The translations under genes were made by a program, and so were the position numbers. A model generated the notes under the pieces. It saw nothing but the letters and a program-made list of their open reading frames with translations. It did not search any database and had not been told where the DNA came from. From Bifidobacterium psychraerophilum (GTDB taxonomy: Bacteria > Actinomycetota > Actinomycetes > Actinomycetales > Bifidobacteriaceae), in assembly GCF_000741705.1 (NCBI RefSeq), contig NZ_JGZI01000002.1, positions 1-64,000 on the forward strand: DNA of 64,000 nucleotides, given 5' to 3'. Of this stretch, positions 16,874 to 26,819 are shown piece after piece. Within the stretch, counting starts at the first letter, position 1; each line of letters starts with the position of its first letter.

Positions 16874-18237
16874 GCCGCACCTCCCCTATCCGTGCGAACA
16901 GCACGATCATCAACATCCCCATATCCCTCGGCGGCATCCGAAGGCAGCCAGGGCTTCTTCGGTATCGTGACGAATACACGCCAGCCCTTGCCGTAGGGAC
17001 CGCACAAGGCGGATCCACCAAGTCCTTGGGCGCGTGCCTCGATATCCGCCAAACCCATGCCTCGGGGATCGACGCCGCCATGAAGAGCGGTACGGCGTCC
17101 GAGCGTTCCGGAGCCAAGACCCGGGGCGTCCGCACGTCCTCCATCGTCCTGCACCACCAACTGCCATAGTGCCGGCATATCCCTGAGCACGATCACCACA
17201 CTCCCCGCATCGCTGTGCCGCGCCGTATTGCTCAGGGACTCGCGAATCGTCATCGCGAAGCAACGGGTCACGGCTGCGGGTGCATCGGATATGCCGTTCT
17301 CCAGATCCACCTGAGGAGCGGCCTCCCCGCCCGCGGCCCCGGCGAGGGAAGCATCATGTGTGTCAAGGCTATGGGCGGCGGTCTCTATCTGCGCATTGAA
17401 ATCATTGCCCTGGTCCTCAAGATCATGAACGGATTCGCGAACCATCGTCATCGCATCACGAATCGTGGTCTCCAGATCGGCGAAGCCCCGAAGAGCCGTC
17501 TGGTCATCCGAGGATTGGGCGAGAAACTGCGAGGCATGGGCCTGCATGATGCCTCTGGTCAGCAGATGCCCCACACTGTCGTGCATCTCCCTGGCGATCC
17601 TGGTCCGCTCGAGCAGGGTCGCATGATGGATGGAACGGCTGCGTTCAGCCTCCATCTCCAACTTGTCGGAGTGGGCCCGACGCAACGCATCACGGTGGGC
17701 ATCCTCGATCCTTACCAGACGCAGCCGCATTCCCCGCAGCGACGACACCGCCAGACCACACAGAAAAGCCAAAGCACCCAACAGCATCACGGCCCAGCGA
17801 AGGAGCGGCGCGCGCGTATCATCCGATACGAGCAACACGAGCGCCACAATCGCCCAACTGCCGTACATGACCCATATCAAGCAGCGACGAAAGCCTTGGA
17901 ACGCGCTGTGCGGGTCTCGTCCATACCCGGAATCGTCGGAGGGATATGCGGCACCGTGACCCGCATCGCGTCCCGCACGGCCCAAAACCAGTCCTGCATC
18001 ACAGGCTGCGAGGGGAAGGGCGCACATCAGGATTGGGAAGACCAGTGCGGCGGCGGCCAGGCACATCGGAGCCAGCCCAGCCTGCCATCGAGGCAGCAGC
18101 CATTCGGATAGTGCGCTGGCTGAAAGAGACATCAGCATCACCGCCACCAGCGCGGGGGTGAATGCGCCACCATCATCCATCAGACCCAAAACCACGCAGA
18201 TCAGCCATACCAGGAGTTTGAGCACAGCTCGCAGCAT
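16870..18237 (-). CDS. Sensor histidine kinase, NarX/DesK-like
   Basis: A 455-residue membrane kinase. Hydrophobic segments at roughly residues 5-100 and 120-165 form the sensor, with very short extracellular loops, as in kinases that sense the membrane or a partner transporter. The HisKA_3 motif (ERTIRIAREMHDSVGHLLT-like, His near 216) and the ATPase motifs (RESLSNTARHSDA, then MGLADIEARAQGLGG) are present. Between them lies a long low-complexity stretch. It is encoded together with the NarL-type regulator and faces an ABC exporter, the usual layout for antimicrobial or membrane-stress sensing. Confidence 0.9.
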   Translation of the reverse strand: MLRAVLKLLVWLICVVLGLMDDGGAFTPALVAVMLMSLSASALSEWLLPRWQAGLAPMCLAAAALVFPILMCALPLAACDAGLVLGRAGRDAGHGAAYPSDDSGYGRDPHSAFQGFRRCLIWVMYGSWAIVALVLLVSDDTRAPLLRWAVMLLGALAFLCGLAVSSLRGMRLRLVRIEDAHRDALRRAHSDKLEMEAERSRSIHHATLLERTRIAREMHDSVGHLLTRGIMQAHASQFLAQSSDDQTALRGFADLETTIRDAMTMVRESVHDLEDQGNDFNAQIETAAHSLDTHDASLAGAAGGEAAPQVDLENGISDAPAAVTRCFAMTIRESLSNTARHSDAGSVVIVLRDMPALWQLVVQDDGGRADAPGLGSGTLGRRTALHGGVDPRGMGLADIEARAQGLGGSALCGPYGKGWRVFVTIPKKPWLPSDAAEGYGDVDDRAVRTDRGGAA

Positions 18238-18421
18238 GGCACCTCCATCCCCGGAACCGACTCCATCGTTTCCCGCTCTATTCCACCATCAACGATACCG
18301 TCCAGGACGGCCCGCGGGTGCAACCCCGAGGCTTCACACCAGCGCACATCCTCCGCATCCGGCCAGCCGAGCGCGCAGGTGGCGGGAGGGGATGACAACA
18401 GGGGGAGATTCCCTGAGGAAT

Positions 18422-18439
18422 GGATGACAAAGGTCATCC
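18422..18439. promoter_or_regulatory. Candidate response-regulator operator in the kinase/exporter divergence
   Basis: GGATGAC-AAAG-GTCATCC is a perfect 7-4-7 dyad 38 bases before the first possible start of the exporter ATPase. The position and symmetry fit a binding site for the dimeric NarL-type regulator encoded next door. Confidence 0.55.
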
Positions 18440-18476
18440 GATCCGATGACTATGCTCACTGTCCTTCACTGGGCCG

Positions 18477-19532
18477 ATGTGCGAGCATACAGGTATGAAC
18501 ACAGCAATATCATCCACAGCGACGGCGGCGGCGCCGGTCAGCGGCGAGGCCGCGCAGGGAAGTTCGCCCAGGAGCGGCGTCCCCGCAGATGCTTCCCGGA
18601 CCGCGATATCAGTCAAGGGATTGGTGAAGCACTACGGCAGCATGCTCGCATTGGATCACTTCGATCTCGACGTTCACCGGGGCGAGATCTTCGGCCTGCT
18701 GGGCCCGAACGGTTCGGGCAAAACCACGGTCATCAACTGCATCCTTGCTCTTCTGACCTATGAGGCGGGGGCAATCTCGGTCTTCGACAGACCGATGACT
18801 CCCGTCTCCTACGATTTGAAACGGCGCATCGGGGTGGTTCCTCAAAGCGTCGCGCTCTTCAATGAGCTCACCGTTGAAGAGAATATCGACTACTTCTGCT
18901 CCCTCTACATCCCGAAGCGTGAGGAACGCTCGCGATTGGTCCGGGAGGCGGTGTCCTTCGTCGGACTTGAGGAATTCACACGATTCCGTCCTGGCAAGCT
19001 ATCAGGAGGGCTCGCGCGAAGGCTCAACATCGCCTGCGGCATCGTGCACAAGCCCGATCTGGTGCTCTTCGATGAGCCGACGGTCGCCGTCGATCCGCAA
19101 AGCCGCAACGCGATCCTTGAGGGTATCGAACGCCTGAGGGATGCCGGTGCGACGGTGCTCTACACCAGCCACTACATGGAGGAGGTGGAGCAGATCTGCA
19201 CACGCATCATGATTATGGACCATGGGCGGCGCATCGCCTTGGGAACGGCGAATGAACTCAAGGACATGATCGACCTGGGTGAGCGCATCACCGTCGGCAC
19301 TCTGGATCTGGAACAAGACACGCTCGGCAGGATCAGGGCCCTGCCCTTCGTCATGCAAGCGGACTATGACGGCCGGGAACTCAATGTGGTCTGCCGTCAC
19401 GGTGATCGCAATCTCGCGGACCTTCTGGATCTGCTCAATGCCAGCGGGACGAGCACCGGACATCTCATCTCCCGACCGCCCTCACTGAATGACGTGTTTC
19501 TGGAGCTGACCGGCAAGGCGCTGCGTGACTGA
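18477..19532 (+). CDS. ABC exporter ATP-binding protein
   Basis: A 351-residue ATPase of the DrrA/CcmA-like group. It has a Walker A GPNGSGKTT, a Q-loop (VVPQS), signature LSGGLARRLNIA and Walker B LVLFDEPT, followed by a C-terminal extension common in drug-exporter ATPases. The start is uncertain: ATG 18477 and ATG 18495 are in frame and neither has a strong ribosome site. It heads an operon with two ABC-2 permease genes. Together with the divergent two-component system it is probably a detoxification or peptide-export module. Confidence 0.88.
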   Translation: MCEHTGMNTAISSTATAAAPVSGEAAQGSSPRSGVPADASRTAISVKGLVKHYGSMLALDHFDLDVHRGEIFGLLGPNGSGKTTVINCILALLTYEAGAISVFDRPMTPVSYDLKRRIGVVPQSVALFNELTVEENIDYFCSLYIPKREERSRLVREAVSFVGLEEFTRFRPGKLSGGLARRLNIACGIVHKPDLVLFDEPTVAVDPQSRNAILEGIERLRDAGATVLYTSHYMEEVEQICTRIMIMDHGRRIALGTANELKDMIDLGERITVGTLDLEQDTLGRIRALPFVMQADYDGRELNVVCRHGDRNLADLLDLLNASGTSTGHLISRPPSLNDVFLELTGKALRD

Positions 19533-19574
19533 CGACTCGCCAATCGCGCGAAGCCGATCAAGGAAGGATATATC

Positions 19575-20804
19575 GTGTGGACCACTCTGGTGACCACCAT
19601 CAAGGTCAATCTGCGAGAGAAAAGCAATGTCTTCTGGATGTTCGCTTTCCCGATTATCCTGGCGACTCTCTTCGTCGGGATGTTCAGCGGTCTGGGCGGC
19701 GATGGCATCACGCCCCAACGCATGGCGATCGTCGAGGACAGCAACTGGAGCCATGTGCAACAGGCGGGGATGCTGGTCAAGACCTTGTCCGGCAAAGACG
19801 AGGCGAATGCCGATCGCGGTACGCAGCAGACGCTTATCACGCCTCATGCGGTCGATTCCATACAATCGGCGCAAGCCCTCGTACGGAAGCAACAGGCTGA
19901 CGGATATCTCTATGCCAATGAGAACGGCACACTTGGCATTGCGGTTTCGGATACTCTTGCCGCCGATGCCACGAACGCGATATCCGCCAGCAACGCCAGC
20001 ATCACCATCACGGCTTTGCACAGCGTGATCAACCAGTTCAACCAAAGCATGGCAAGCGCGAAGACCCTCGCGGGTGACGCGGCCCGGGGACTCGGCAATC
20101 CATCGTCAAACGGGACTGCAGCCTCCCGGAACTCATACACATACACCACCGATCATTCGCTCACCCACTTCGCGCCAGACCCTTTCGCACGGTACTACTA
20201 TGCCCTGCTCGGCATGGCGTGCCTGATGTCGATGAGCTTCGCCATTGTTTCGATCACGCTCTCGCAGGCCAATCTTTCGCCTCTCGGTGCCAGGAGATCG
20301 ATCGCGCCACTGTCCAAGTGGAAGCAGCTGAGCGCCAGCTTCTGCGCGAGCTGGCTCGTCTCCTTCATCAGCCTGCTCGTGGCCTTCCTGTACATCAGAT
20401 TCGTATGCGGCATTTCCGCAGGAGGCCGTGAGGGAATGGCAATTGTGGCCATCGCGATATCCTCCTTCGTCGCCACATCCTGCGGACTCCTCATAGGGGC
20501 GCTCCCCTGGCTGTCCCAGGGAGCCAAAATCGGGATAAGCACCGCCATCGCCTGCATCGGGGCGCTGTTTGCAGGGCTGTACGGCCAGTATGCGATGGAT
20601 GTCAATGACGCCATCAGCAGGAAGGTACCGGCCTTGCATATGCTGAACCCGGTGAAGCAGGTGTCCGATCTGTTCTACGACCTGCTGTACTACGACAGCT
20701 ATCGGCCCTTCCTGCTTACCACGGGAATCATCATTCTTATGGGCGCTCTCTTCATGGGTTCCGCCGTAATGCTTTTGAGGAGACAACGCTATGAATACCT
20801 GTAA
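19575..20804 (+). CDS. ABC-2 type exporter permease
   Basis: A 409-residue protein. One hydrophobic segment lies near residues 22-40, then comes a large extracytoplasmic domain of about 160 residues and five hydrophobic segments in the C-terminal half, the ABC2_membrane_3 layout. GTG 19575 has GGAAGGA upstream. Its end overlaps the second permease by 14 bases. The large extracytoplasmic part suggests handling of an amphipathic or peptide substrate, which is an inference. Confidence 0.85.
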   Translation: MWTTLVTTIKVNLREKSNVFWMFAFPIILATLFVGMFSGLGGDGITPQRMAIVEDSNWSHVQQAGMLVKTLSGKDEANADRGTQQTLITPHAVDSIQSAQALVRKQQADGYLYANENGTLGIAVSDTLAADATNAISASNASITITALHSVINQFNQSMASAKTLAGDAARGLGNPSSNGTAASRNSYTYTTDHSLTHFAPDPFARYYYALLGMACLMSMSFAIVSITLSQANLSPLGARRSIAPLSKWKQLSASFCASWLVSFISLLVAFLYIRFVCGISAGGREGMAIVAIAISSFVATSCGLLIGALPWLSQGAKIGISTAIACIGALFAGLYGQYAMDVNDAISRKVPALHMLNPVKQVSDLFYDLLYYDSYRPFLLTTGIIILMGALFMGSAVMLLRRQRYEYL

Positions 20805-22068
20805 AGCGGCACTACGCATCGCCTGGCAGCACAAGCTCTACCTGCTGATCTACATGGTCGGTCTCGGCACCCTGATGCTCGTCATGGGATCCTCGGCCAT
20901 CAGCTCCAACGATGGCAGCGGCAGCGGCGTCGACAGTTTCCAAGTGGCCACTCCACGAATCGCCGTCATCAACACTGATGGAGGGGCTTTGGGTGATGGG
21001 CTGCGCGATTATCTGGCACAGACCTCCACGATCGTCACGCTACACGATGACGCGCAGAGCCTTCAGGATGCCGTGGCCCGCAACGATGTCGACCTCATCG
21101 CCACGATTCCCGCCGGGTACTCATCACGCTTCGAAGAGGCCGCGGCGAACGGCGAACGGCCGCCGACCATCAACACGGCCGTCAGCTACACATCCGGCAA
21201 GGGCTCCCTCACGAAAATCGATGTGGACGGCTACTTCACACAGCTGCGGAACACCTTGAGTTCGGGTTTGCGCGCGGATATGACCAGTGCCGTGGACTAC
21301 ACCGTGCAGCAAGGTGCCAGATCGGATCTGCGTGCCGGGATCACCGTGGTACAGACCAAAAGCCAATCCGGCAAATCGCTCTCGAATGGCTTCGGAATGG
21401 TCATGAAGCTCTCGGTTTATCCACTGTTCACAGCGCTCACCGTATGTGTGTCACTACTCATCGGTGTCTTCAATTCAAGGGAGACGAGCCGCCGGATCAC
21501 GGCCTCGCCGTTACGATCCTTCATCTTCAGCGGGCAGCAGCTGCTGGCCTGTCTGCTGATCGGTCTGATCTGCTGGGTTCTATACAGCGGTGCCACATTG
21601 GCGCTTATCGCGCCTCACAACCCGGGATTCTCTGCGCTCAGACCCGGGGAGGTGGCGCTTCCGGTCATCACGCAGCTGGTGTTCACACTGGTCGCCATCG
21701 CCTTCGGATACATGCTCGGGCAATTCAGAATATCGACCTCTGCGGCGAACGGCATTGCCGTGGCCCTCGGATTGGTGCTGATGTTCACATCAGGAGCCGC
21801 ATTCGACCCCTCGGTCATGCCGGAGGTCATGGTGATCCTGGGAAAGCTCACACCAGGATGGTGGTTCTCGGTCTCGGTCGATCAGGCGCTGGGGATTTCG
21901 ACCGCATCGCACACAGGGGCAAGTCTCTCGGGCTGGTTCCAAGCGCTCGGTCTGGTAGCGGCCTTCGGTTTCGCTTTTCTGTGTGTCGGTCTGGCCGCCG
22001 GCCGTTTCCGCACGACCCATCCCGGGACGATGGCACCGGCCGTCACCCAACTGACCGAGCTGGGATGA
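20791..22068 (+). CDS. ABC-2 type exporter permease, second subunit
   Basis: A 425-residue paralogue-like partner of the preceding gene with the same layout: a first hydrophobic segment near residues 18-38, an extracytoplasmic domain with an IAVINTDGG motif, and five C-terminal hydrophobic segments. The two subunits probably form a heterodimer served by the ATPase encoded upstream. The overlap with the upstream gene implies coupled translation. The 3' end converges with the importer ATPase gene. Confidence 0.85.
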   Translation: MNTCKAALRIAWQHKLYLLIYMVGLGTLMLVMGSSAISSNDGSGSGVDSFQVATPRIAVINTDGGALGDGLRDYLAQTSTIVTLHDDAQSLQDAVARNDVDLIATIPAGYSSRFEEAAANGERPPTINTAVSYTSGKGSLTKIDVDGYFTQLRNTLSSGLRADMTSAVDYTVQQGARSDLRAGITVVQTKSQSGKSLSNGFGMVMKLSVYPLFTALTVCVSLLIGVFNSRETSRRITASPLRSFIFSGQQLLACLLIGLICWVLYSGATLALIAPHNPGFSALRPGEVALPVITQLVFTLVAIAFGYMLGQFRISTSAANGIAVALGLVLMFTSGAAFDPSVMPEVMVILGKLTPGWWFSVSVDQALGISTASHTGASLSGWFQALGLVAAFGFAFLCVGLAAGRFRTTHPGTMAPAVTQLTELG

Positions 22069-22088
22069 TGCCCGGCCCGGAGCCGCCC

Positions 22089-23453
22089 TTATCTGCCCAC
22101 GGCCAGGGCCGGAACAGGCCTGGGAACGAGTACGACATCGGCACCTGGCCGAAGCTCAACGGGCATCTCGGCAGCGGAGAGCTGGACCACAACAGACGAA
22201 GCGCTTGCTGGTGTGGCACCGCTAACGCCGGCCCGCAGAGGCTCGGACACCGCCGCATCCACCAGACATTCGACCCTGGCCACAGGACCAAGGAAATGGA
22301 TGCGCTCCACTGTGGCATTCGCCCCGGTCGGAGCCGCGCCCGATCCTTCCTGCCTCAGTGCGAGGGATATGCTCTCAGGTCTCGCCAAAACGCTGACCTC
22401 GGCCGATGAACCGGCATTGACGGAAGATTCGACCAGAGGCACCCGTTGGCCGAACACCAGAGCCTCCTTTCCCCCGCCCAGCAGCGTACCGGGAAGCCGG
22501 TTCGTCAATCCGATGAAGGTCGCCACGAATTCCGAGCGAGGCGATTGATACAGCTTCCGAGGGGCATCGATCTGCTCGATACGACCGGCATTCATCACGC
22601 CGATGCGGTCGGCCACGGCCAACGCCTCCTCCTGGTCATGCGTGACGAACAAAGTCGTTGTGCCGGTCTCCAATTGGATCCTGCGGATCTCCTCACGCAG
22701 GGAAACCCGAACCTTCGCATCCAGCGCGGAAAGCGGTTCGTCCAGCAGCAGCACCTTGGGTGAAATGGCCAGGGCCCTCGCCAAGGCGACCCTCTGTTGC
22801 TGTCCACCGGACATCTGATGCATGAACTTGGCGTTCTGATCACCGAGCCCAACCAGATCCAGCATCTCACCGGCCCTGCGCCTGCATTCCGATCTGCCCA
22901 CCCCACGTATCTGCAATCCGAATGCGACGTTCTGCAGGGCCGTCATATGGGGGAACAAGGAATAGGCCTGAAACACCATCGCCATATCCCTCTTGTTCGT
23001 CGGCAGGCCCGTCACATCGTGGCCACCGACCACGATGCGTCCCGAATCGATGTCCTCCAGACCGGCGAGCGACCGCAGTGCGGTCGTCTTCCCACACCCC
23101 GAACGGCCCAGCAGCACCACAAGTTCGCCTGGTCGGATGTCGAGGTTGAAATTCTCCAATGCTTTGACGCCGCCGTAGGATTTATGGACCTGCTGCAGTT
23201 GGACGCCGCCACCTACGCTGTCCGATTCACGGAGCACGCTCAGGGCCTCACGTATGGTTTCGGCACCATGTCTATGCCCAGCTTCCGTATGCCCGGCAAC
23301 CTCCACCGCTTCATTCACCGATTCGTTCATCAGCTCATTCACCCCGGTATGCACCTTCGACGCGGCATCCGACGCATGCCGCTCGATGGGATCCGAAAAG
23401 CCAAGGCCCTCGGATGCCCGATCATCGTCCTGTCGCTTGTTGATCATTGCCAT
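22089..23453 (-). CDS. ABC importer ATP-binding protein (PotA/FbpC/PhnT-like)
   Basis: A 454-residue ATPase. About 80 extra N-terminal polar residues precede the nucleotide-binding domain, which has GRSGCGKTT, MSGGQQQRVALARAL, LLLDEP and the switch FVTHDQEEAL. The C-terminal part resembles a TOBE domain (SVLARPESISL, ERIHFLGPVARVEC). This matches importers for polyamines, iron(III) or 2-aminoethylphosphonate. The N-terminal extension is unusual; translation might begin further downstream. It is the last gene of a four-gene operon. Confidence 0.88.
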   Translation of the reverse strand: MAMINKRQDDDRASEGLGFSDPIERHASDAASKVHTGVNELMNESVNEAVEVAGHTEAGHRHGAETIREALSVLRESDSVGGGVQLQQVHKSYGGVKALENFNLDIRPGELVVLLGRSGCGKTTALRSLAGLEDIDSGRIVVGGHDVTGLPTNKRDMAMVFQAYSLFPHMTALQNVAFGLQIRGVGRSECRRRAGEMLDLVGLGDQNAKFMHQMSGGQQQRVALARALAISPKVLLLDEPLSALDAKVRVSLREEIRRIQLETGTTTLFVTHDQEEALAVADRIGVMNAGRIEQIDAPRKLYQSPRSEFVATFIGLTNRLPGTLLGGGKEALVFGQRVPLVESSVNAGSSAEVSVLARPESISLALRQEGSGAAPTGANATVERIHFLGPVARVECLVDAAVSEPLRAGVSGATPASASSVVVQLSAAEMPVELRPGADVVLVPRPVPALAVGR

Positions 23454-23456
23454 AAG

Positions 23457-24386
23457 CTACTTGTTCCTTCGTCGTTTTATGGAATCCGCAACCAGATCCA
23501 GAACCACCAGAAGCACCACGCCGAAGACCAGCGCAAGCAGGGCCATGGCCGTGGAAATCTGGGAATTGGATTGCCCGAGCTGATACAGGGCCACTTGGAG
23601 GTTCACCCGTCCCAGCAGGGATGCCACGGTGTATTCGCCCATCACCACGGCGATGCCGATGAATGCCGCGGATAATATGCTCTGCCAGAGATTCGGCAGC
23701 AGCACCCTGACAAAGAGCACCGGCCAGGATGCCCCCAAGGATCGGGATGCTTCAGCCAGGGTGCGCATGTCGATCGACCGCATGCCGACGGCGAGCGCCC
23801 GGTATGAAAACGGCATCACCAGAATCGTGTAGGCGAAGCATAGCCAGATCGGATTCGTGGAAAGCACGTCGGCTGAGAGCCAACGGTAAATGGGCCCGAG
23901 TCCCACAACCAATACGATCGCCGGAATCGTCAGGGGCAAGGTGCTCACCCATTCGACCACGCGGGCCAGGCGGGGAGAGCGCAGGTAGGTAATCACCATC
24001 ACCGGGACCAGCAGCGCCAGTACCAGTACGACGGTCACCACGCACAACCCAAGGGAGATGCCCAGACCTTGCCACAGTATCGACATGTCGGCTCCAAGGG
24101 AATCACCGCTGCCGGTGAAGATGGCCTTCCACGCATCGACACCCCACTGGCCGGAAAGCGGCTGGCGGACGGTAAACAACATCATCGCCATCAGTGGTAC
24201 CAACAGAAAGGCCAGTACCACCAGCAGTATCACACTTTTCAGTATGCGTTGCCTGCGTATCCGCAAGGCCCTCAACTGCGCAGGATGCGACGGCGTCGCT
24301 GGCACCGGCTGCGACTCATCCGCGCGCCCGGATGAGACCGTATCGGATACGCCCTGACTCTCCTGCTCCAATCCGATCACTGCCAT
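23457..24386 (-). CDS. ABC importer permease (PotC/FbpB-like)
   Basis: A 309-residue membrane subunit. About 45 polar residues precede six hydrophobic segments. The EASRSLGASWPVLFVRVLLPNL segment is the EAA loop contacting the ATPase. It lies 4 bases upstream of the ATPase gene and overlaps the other permease by 10 bases, showing a compact operon. It forms the membrane channel with its partner. Confidence 0.88.
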   Translation of the reverse strand: MAVIGLEQESQGVSDTVSSGRADESQPVPATPSHPAQLRALRIRRQRILKSVILLVVLAFLLVPLMAMMLFTVRQPLSGQWGVDAWKAIFTGSGDSLGADMSILWQGLGISLGLCVVTVVLVLALLVPVMVITYLRSPRLARVVEWVSTLPLTIPAIVLVVGLGPIYRWLSADVLSTNPIWLCFAYTILVMPFSYRALAVGMRSIDMRTLAEASRSLGASWPVLFVRVLLPNLWQSILSAAFIGIAVVMGEYTVASLLGRVNLQVALYQLGQSNSQISTAMALLALVFGVVLLVVLDLVADSIKRRRNK

Positions 24387-25294
24387 CGTGCGAACCTCTT
24401 CTCCAGGAGATGACTGAGCATCATAACGACCGCCACGACCACGATCATCGCAAAGGCCAGAACCTGCGCGAAGCCCTGTTGTCCGGGATCCATCTCATTG
24501 CGAATCGCTCCCTGAATCATCAGGGGAACGATGATCGAACGCTGCGAGAACAAGGCTGCGGCGGTCGCATAGGCCGAAAAACTGTTGGCGAACAGCAGCA
24601 GAAGCGCGCTGATGAATCGTGGCAGCAGTATCGGGCAGGCGATCCTGATCCAATATTGCCAGGTATTCGCACCCAAGGACTCGCAGGCCTCTCTCCACTG
24701 CGGCCGGATCGAATCCACGGCCGGCAGGAAGGTGATGATCATCAAGGGAATCTGGAAATAGCAATACACGGTGATCAGTCCCGAAAGGCTGGAAAGCCAG
24801 TTCGGATTCACCGTGAAATGGAGGAATTGTTGGAGCATCATGGTGACGATGCCGTTGATGCCGATGGTGGCGATGAACGCGAACGCCAGCATGACTCCAC
24901 CGAACTGGGCCAGGACCGAACTGAGCGCCACGATTATGCGGCGAATCAGGCCTTCAGGCTTGGCACCCAGAACCAGGGCGTAGGCGGCCAGGCCACCCAC
25001 GCAGGCACCGATCAACGCGGAGATGAGCGAAACGGCGATTGATGTGCCGAAGGATGCCAGCGTATTCGCTTCCGTGAGCCTCTTGAAATTATCGAGGGTG
25101 AAGGCCTGCGTGGGAGAGAGGAAGGCCCCGACCACCACGATGCCGGTAGGCAGGATCAGGAACGCGGCCACATAAGCGAAAAAAGGCAGACTGACCGCAG
25201 CCGTGCCGAGGTTCCTGCGTCGCGAGAGACGGGAAGCGGCCGAGCGGAGGCCCTGTTCGCCGGGCCGTCCGCTCGCCACCGTAATGGAAGTCAT
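24377..25294 (-). CDS. ABC importer permease (PotB-like)
   Basis: A 305-residue membrane subunit with six hydrophobic segments and an EAA loop (EACESLGANTWQYWIRIACPILLP). Basic residues at the N-terminus suggest it faces the cytoplasm. It starts 3 bases after the stop of the solute-binding protein gene and overlaps the next permease gene, so the order receptor, permease, permease, ATPase is typical for the PotABCD-like class. Confidence 0.88.
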   Translation of the reverse strand: MTSITVASGRPGEQGLRSAASRLSRRRNLGTAAVSLPFFAYVAAFLILPTGIVVVGAFLSPTQAFTLDNFKRLTEANTLASFGTSIAVSLISALIGACVGGLAAYALVLGAKPEGLIRRIIVALSSVLAQFGGVMLAFAFIATIGINGIVTMMLQQFLHFTVNPNWLSSLSGLITVYCYFQIPLMIITFLPAVDSIRPQWREACESLGANTWQYWIRIACPILLPRFISALLLLFANSFSAYATAAALFSQRSIIVPLMIQGAIRNEMDPGQQGFAQVLAFAMIVVVAVVMMLSHLLEKRFARWQ

Positions 25295-25297
25295 ACC

Positions 25298-26455
25298 TCA
25301 GTTACCGATCGTCTTATCCCAGTTGTTTTGCAGCCAGGTGGTGATCCGTGAGGAATCCTCGTTGGTGTACGAGATCGTGTCACCCTCCAACTGCGTCTGA
25401 TCGGCGAGGATGTCCTTGTCGACCGTGCCGTCCTTCTCCATCGCCGAAAGCAGCACAGGGGTCGCCCCGCCTTTGAGCCAAAGGTTCTGGGCATCGGCCG
25501 AATAGAGGTACTCCTCCCAGAGTCTGGCGGCAGCAGGATGCGGGGCCTGCTTGTTGATCGCCTGATTGTAATAGGAGACCACCTGGGCCTTCGGGAAGGT
25601 CTTGTACTCCCAATCGACGCCCTTCGACTTCAGGCTCTTCTTGTAGGAAGCCTGGTTGTATGTCCAGTCGAACACCACTCCGGTCTGGCCGGAGTCGATT
25701 GTGCCATCGGTCACGTCGACCTGCGTCAGGTTCCCCTTATCCTTGAGCTTCTTGAAGAAGTCGAGTCCCGGCTGCAGGTTGGTGAGGCTGCCGCCTGAAA
25801 GCGCGTTCGCCATCAGGAAGCCGTTGAATGCGGCACCCGCCTCGGCAGGCTTGCCGTTCAAGGCCACGGTTCCAGCGAATTTGGAATCCATCAGATCATC
25901 CAGCGAAGTCACCGTTCCGTATTTGTCCTTGTTCCAACCGACGGACATGATGCCGGTGTATCCGGCGTGGTACAGACCCGTCGAATCCTTCAGACTGTCG
26001 GGAATCGAATCCCAGGCTTTGACCTTGTACGGCGCGAAATACTGTGTGCTCGTCGCGGCGACCGCAAGGCCCACATCCACCACATCGGGGGCCGCATCGG
26101 TTCCGGCGTTGGTCTTGATGGCGTCGATCTCCTCCTTCGAGGAGGCGTTCGGATTGGATTCGTTGACCTTGATCTTCGGGTACTTCTTCTTGAAGGTGGA
26201 GATCACCTCACCGTAATTCGACCAATCATGCGGCAGGGCGATCACATTCAGTTCGCCTTCCTCGTTGGCGGCCTTGACCAGATCATCCATGCTTCCGAAG
26301 TCAGCGAGTGAGGTGGCGGACGCGGATTTGGAATCGGCTGTGGACGAGGCACCGGCAGAAGATGTGCTGGATGAGCCTGATCCACACGCGGCAAGCGTGG
26401 AAACGGACAGGATGGCGGCGACTGAAACCGTCATGATCTTACGCAAAGATTTCAC
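25298..26455 (-). CDS. Solute-binding lipoprotein (spermidine/iron/phosphonate type)
   Basis: A 385-residue receptor. The signal peptide ends in the lipobox LAAC near residue 24, followed by a Ser/Ala-rich tether of about 30 residues. The folded part starts LNVIALPHDWSNYGEVISTFKKKYP and contains ADAQNLWLKGGATPV near the end, as in family-6 type receptors for polyamines, iron or 2-aminoethylphosphonate. The substrate is not determinable here, and no phosphonate-degradation or polyamine genes lie nearby. It is the first gene of the operon. Confidence 0.88.
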   Translation of the reverse strand: MKSLRKIMTVSVAAILSVSTLAACGSGSSSTSSAGASSTADSKSASATSLADFGSMDDLVKAANEEGELNVIALPHDWSNYGEVISTFKKKYPKIKVNESNPNASSKEEIDAIKTNAGTDAAPDVVDVGLAVAATSTQYFAPYKVKAWDSIPDSLKDSTGLYHAGYTGIMSVGWNKDKYGTVTSLDDLMDSKFAGTVALNGKPAEAGAAFNGFLMANALSGGSLTNLQPGLDFFKKLKDKGNLTQVDVTDGTIDSGQTGVVFDWTYNQASYKKSLKSKGVDWEYKTFPKAQVVSYYNQAINKQAPHPAAARLWEEYLYSADAQNLWLKGGATPVLLSAMEKDGTVDKDILADQTQLEGDTISYTNEDSSRITTWLQNNWDKTIGN

Positions 26456-26819
26456 GACATTCCTTTCATCATCAGGATGAGGCAGGCCGTGTTCGAAATC
26501 GAATCACCATGAGTTGCCCGCACAAGCATCCTGGGCGAGGACGCATCGTGCGCCCTCTTCCTCCATGTCAGCAACTTAGTTTCACAGGGTGAAGCAGAGG
26601 GGTTAGCAAGGTGAACGGAATACGTCGTTTCGGTATCCGTATGTGAATTCTGCGGGATGGAAAGCGCAGCCGTGTTCACGCCCCGCTTCCGCATGCCCAA
26701 GGACCATCAGATACAAGGTCGCACCCGTCTTCGATGACGGGTGCGACCTTGCGGTACGGCGGCGGCTCGGTGTTCGGTATGGTCTCGCAGCGATGCGGGC
26801 CCGCCTCCCTATCGGCGGT
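26456..26819. other. Gap upstream of the importer operon
   Basis: Holds the putative promoter of the importer and, at 26715-26750, the ddl terminator hairpin. A minus-strand frame at 26452-26700 lacks a ribosome site and protein-like composition. No RNA gene or riboswitch was recognised. Confidence 0.5.
26715..26750 (-). terminator. Hairpin terminator after ddl
   Basis: A perfect 15-bp stem (26715-26729 with 26736-26750) and 6-nt loop lie 70 bases after the ddl stop. Only a weak U-rich stretch (TGTATCTG) follows on the minus strand. Confidence 0.65.

Noticed and set aside
26452-26700. Minus-strand 82-residue frame before the importer receptor gene
   Set aside because: No ribosome site, unusual composition and overlap with the receptor's start.
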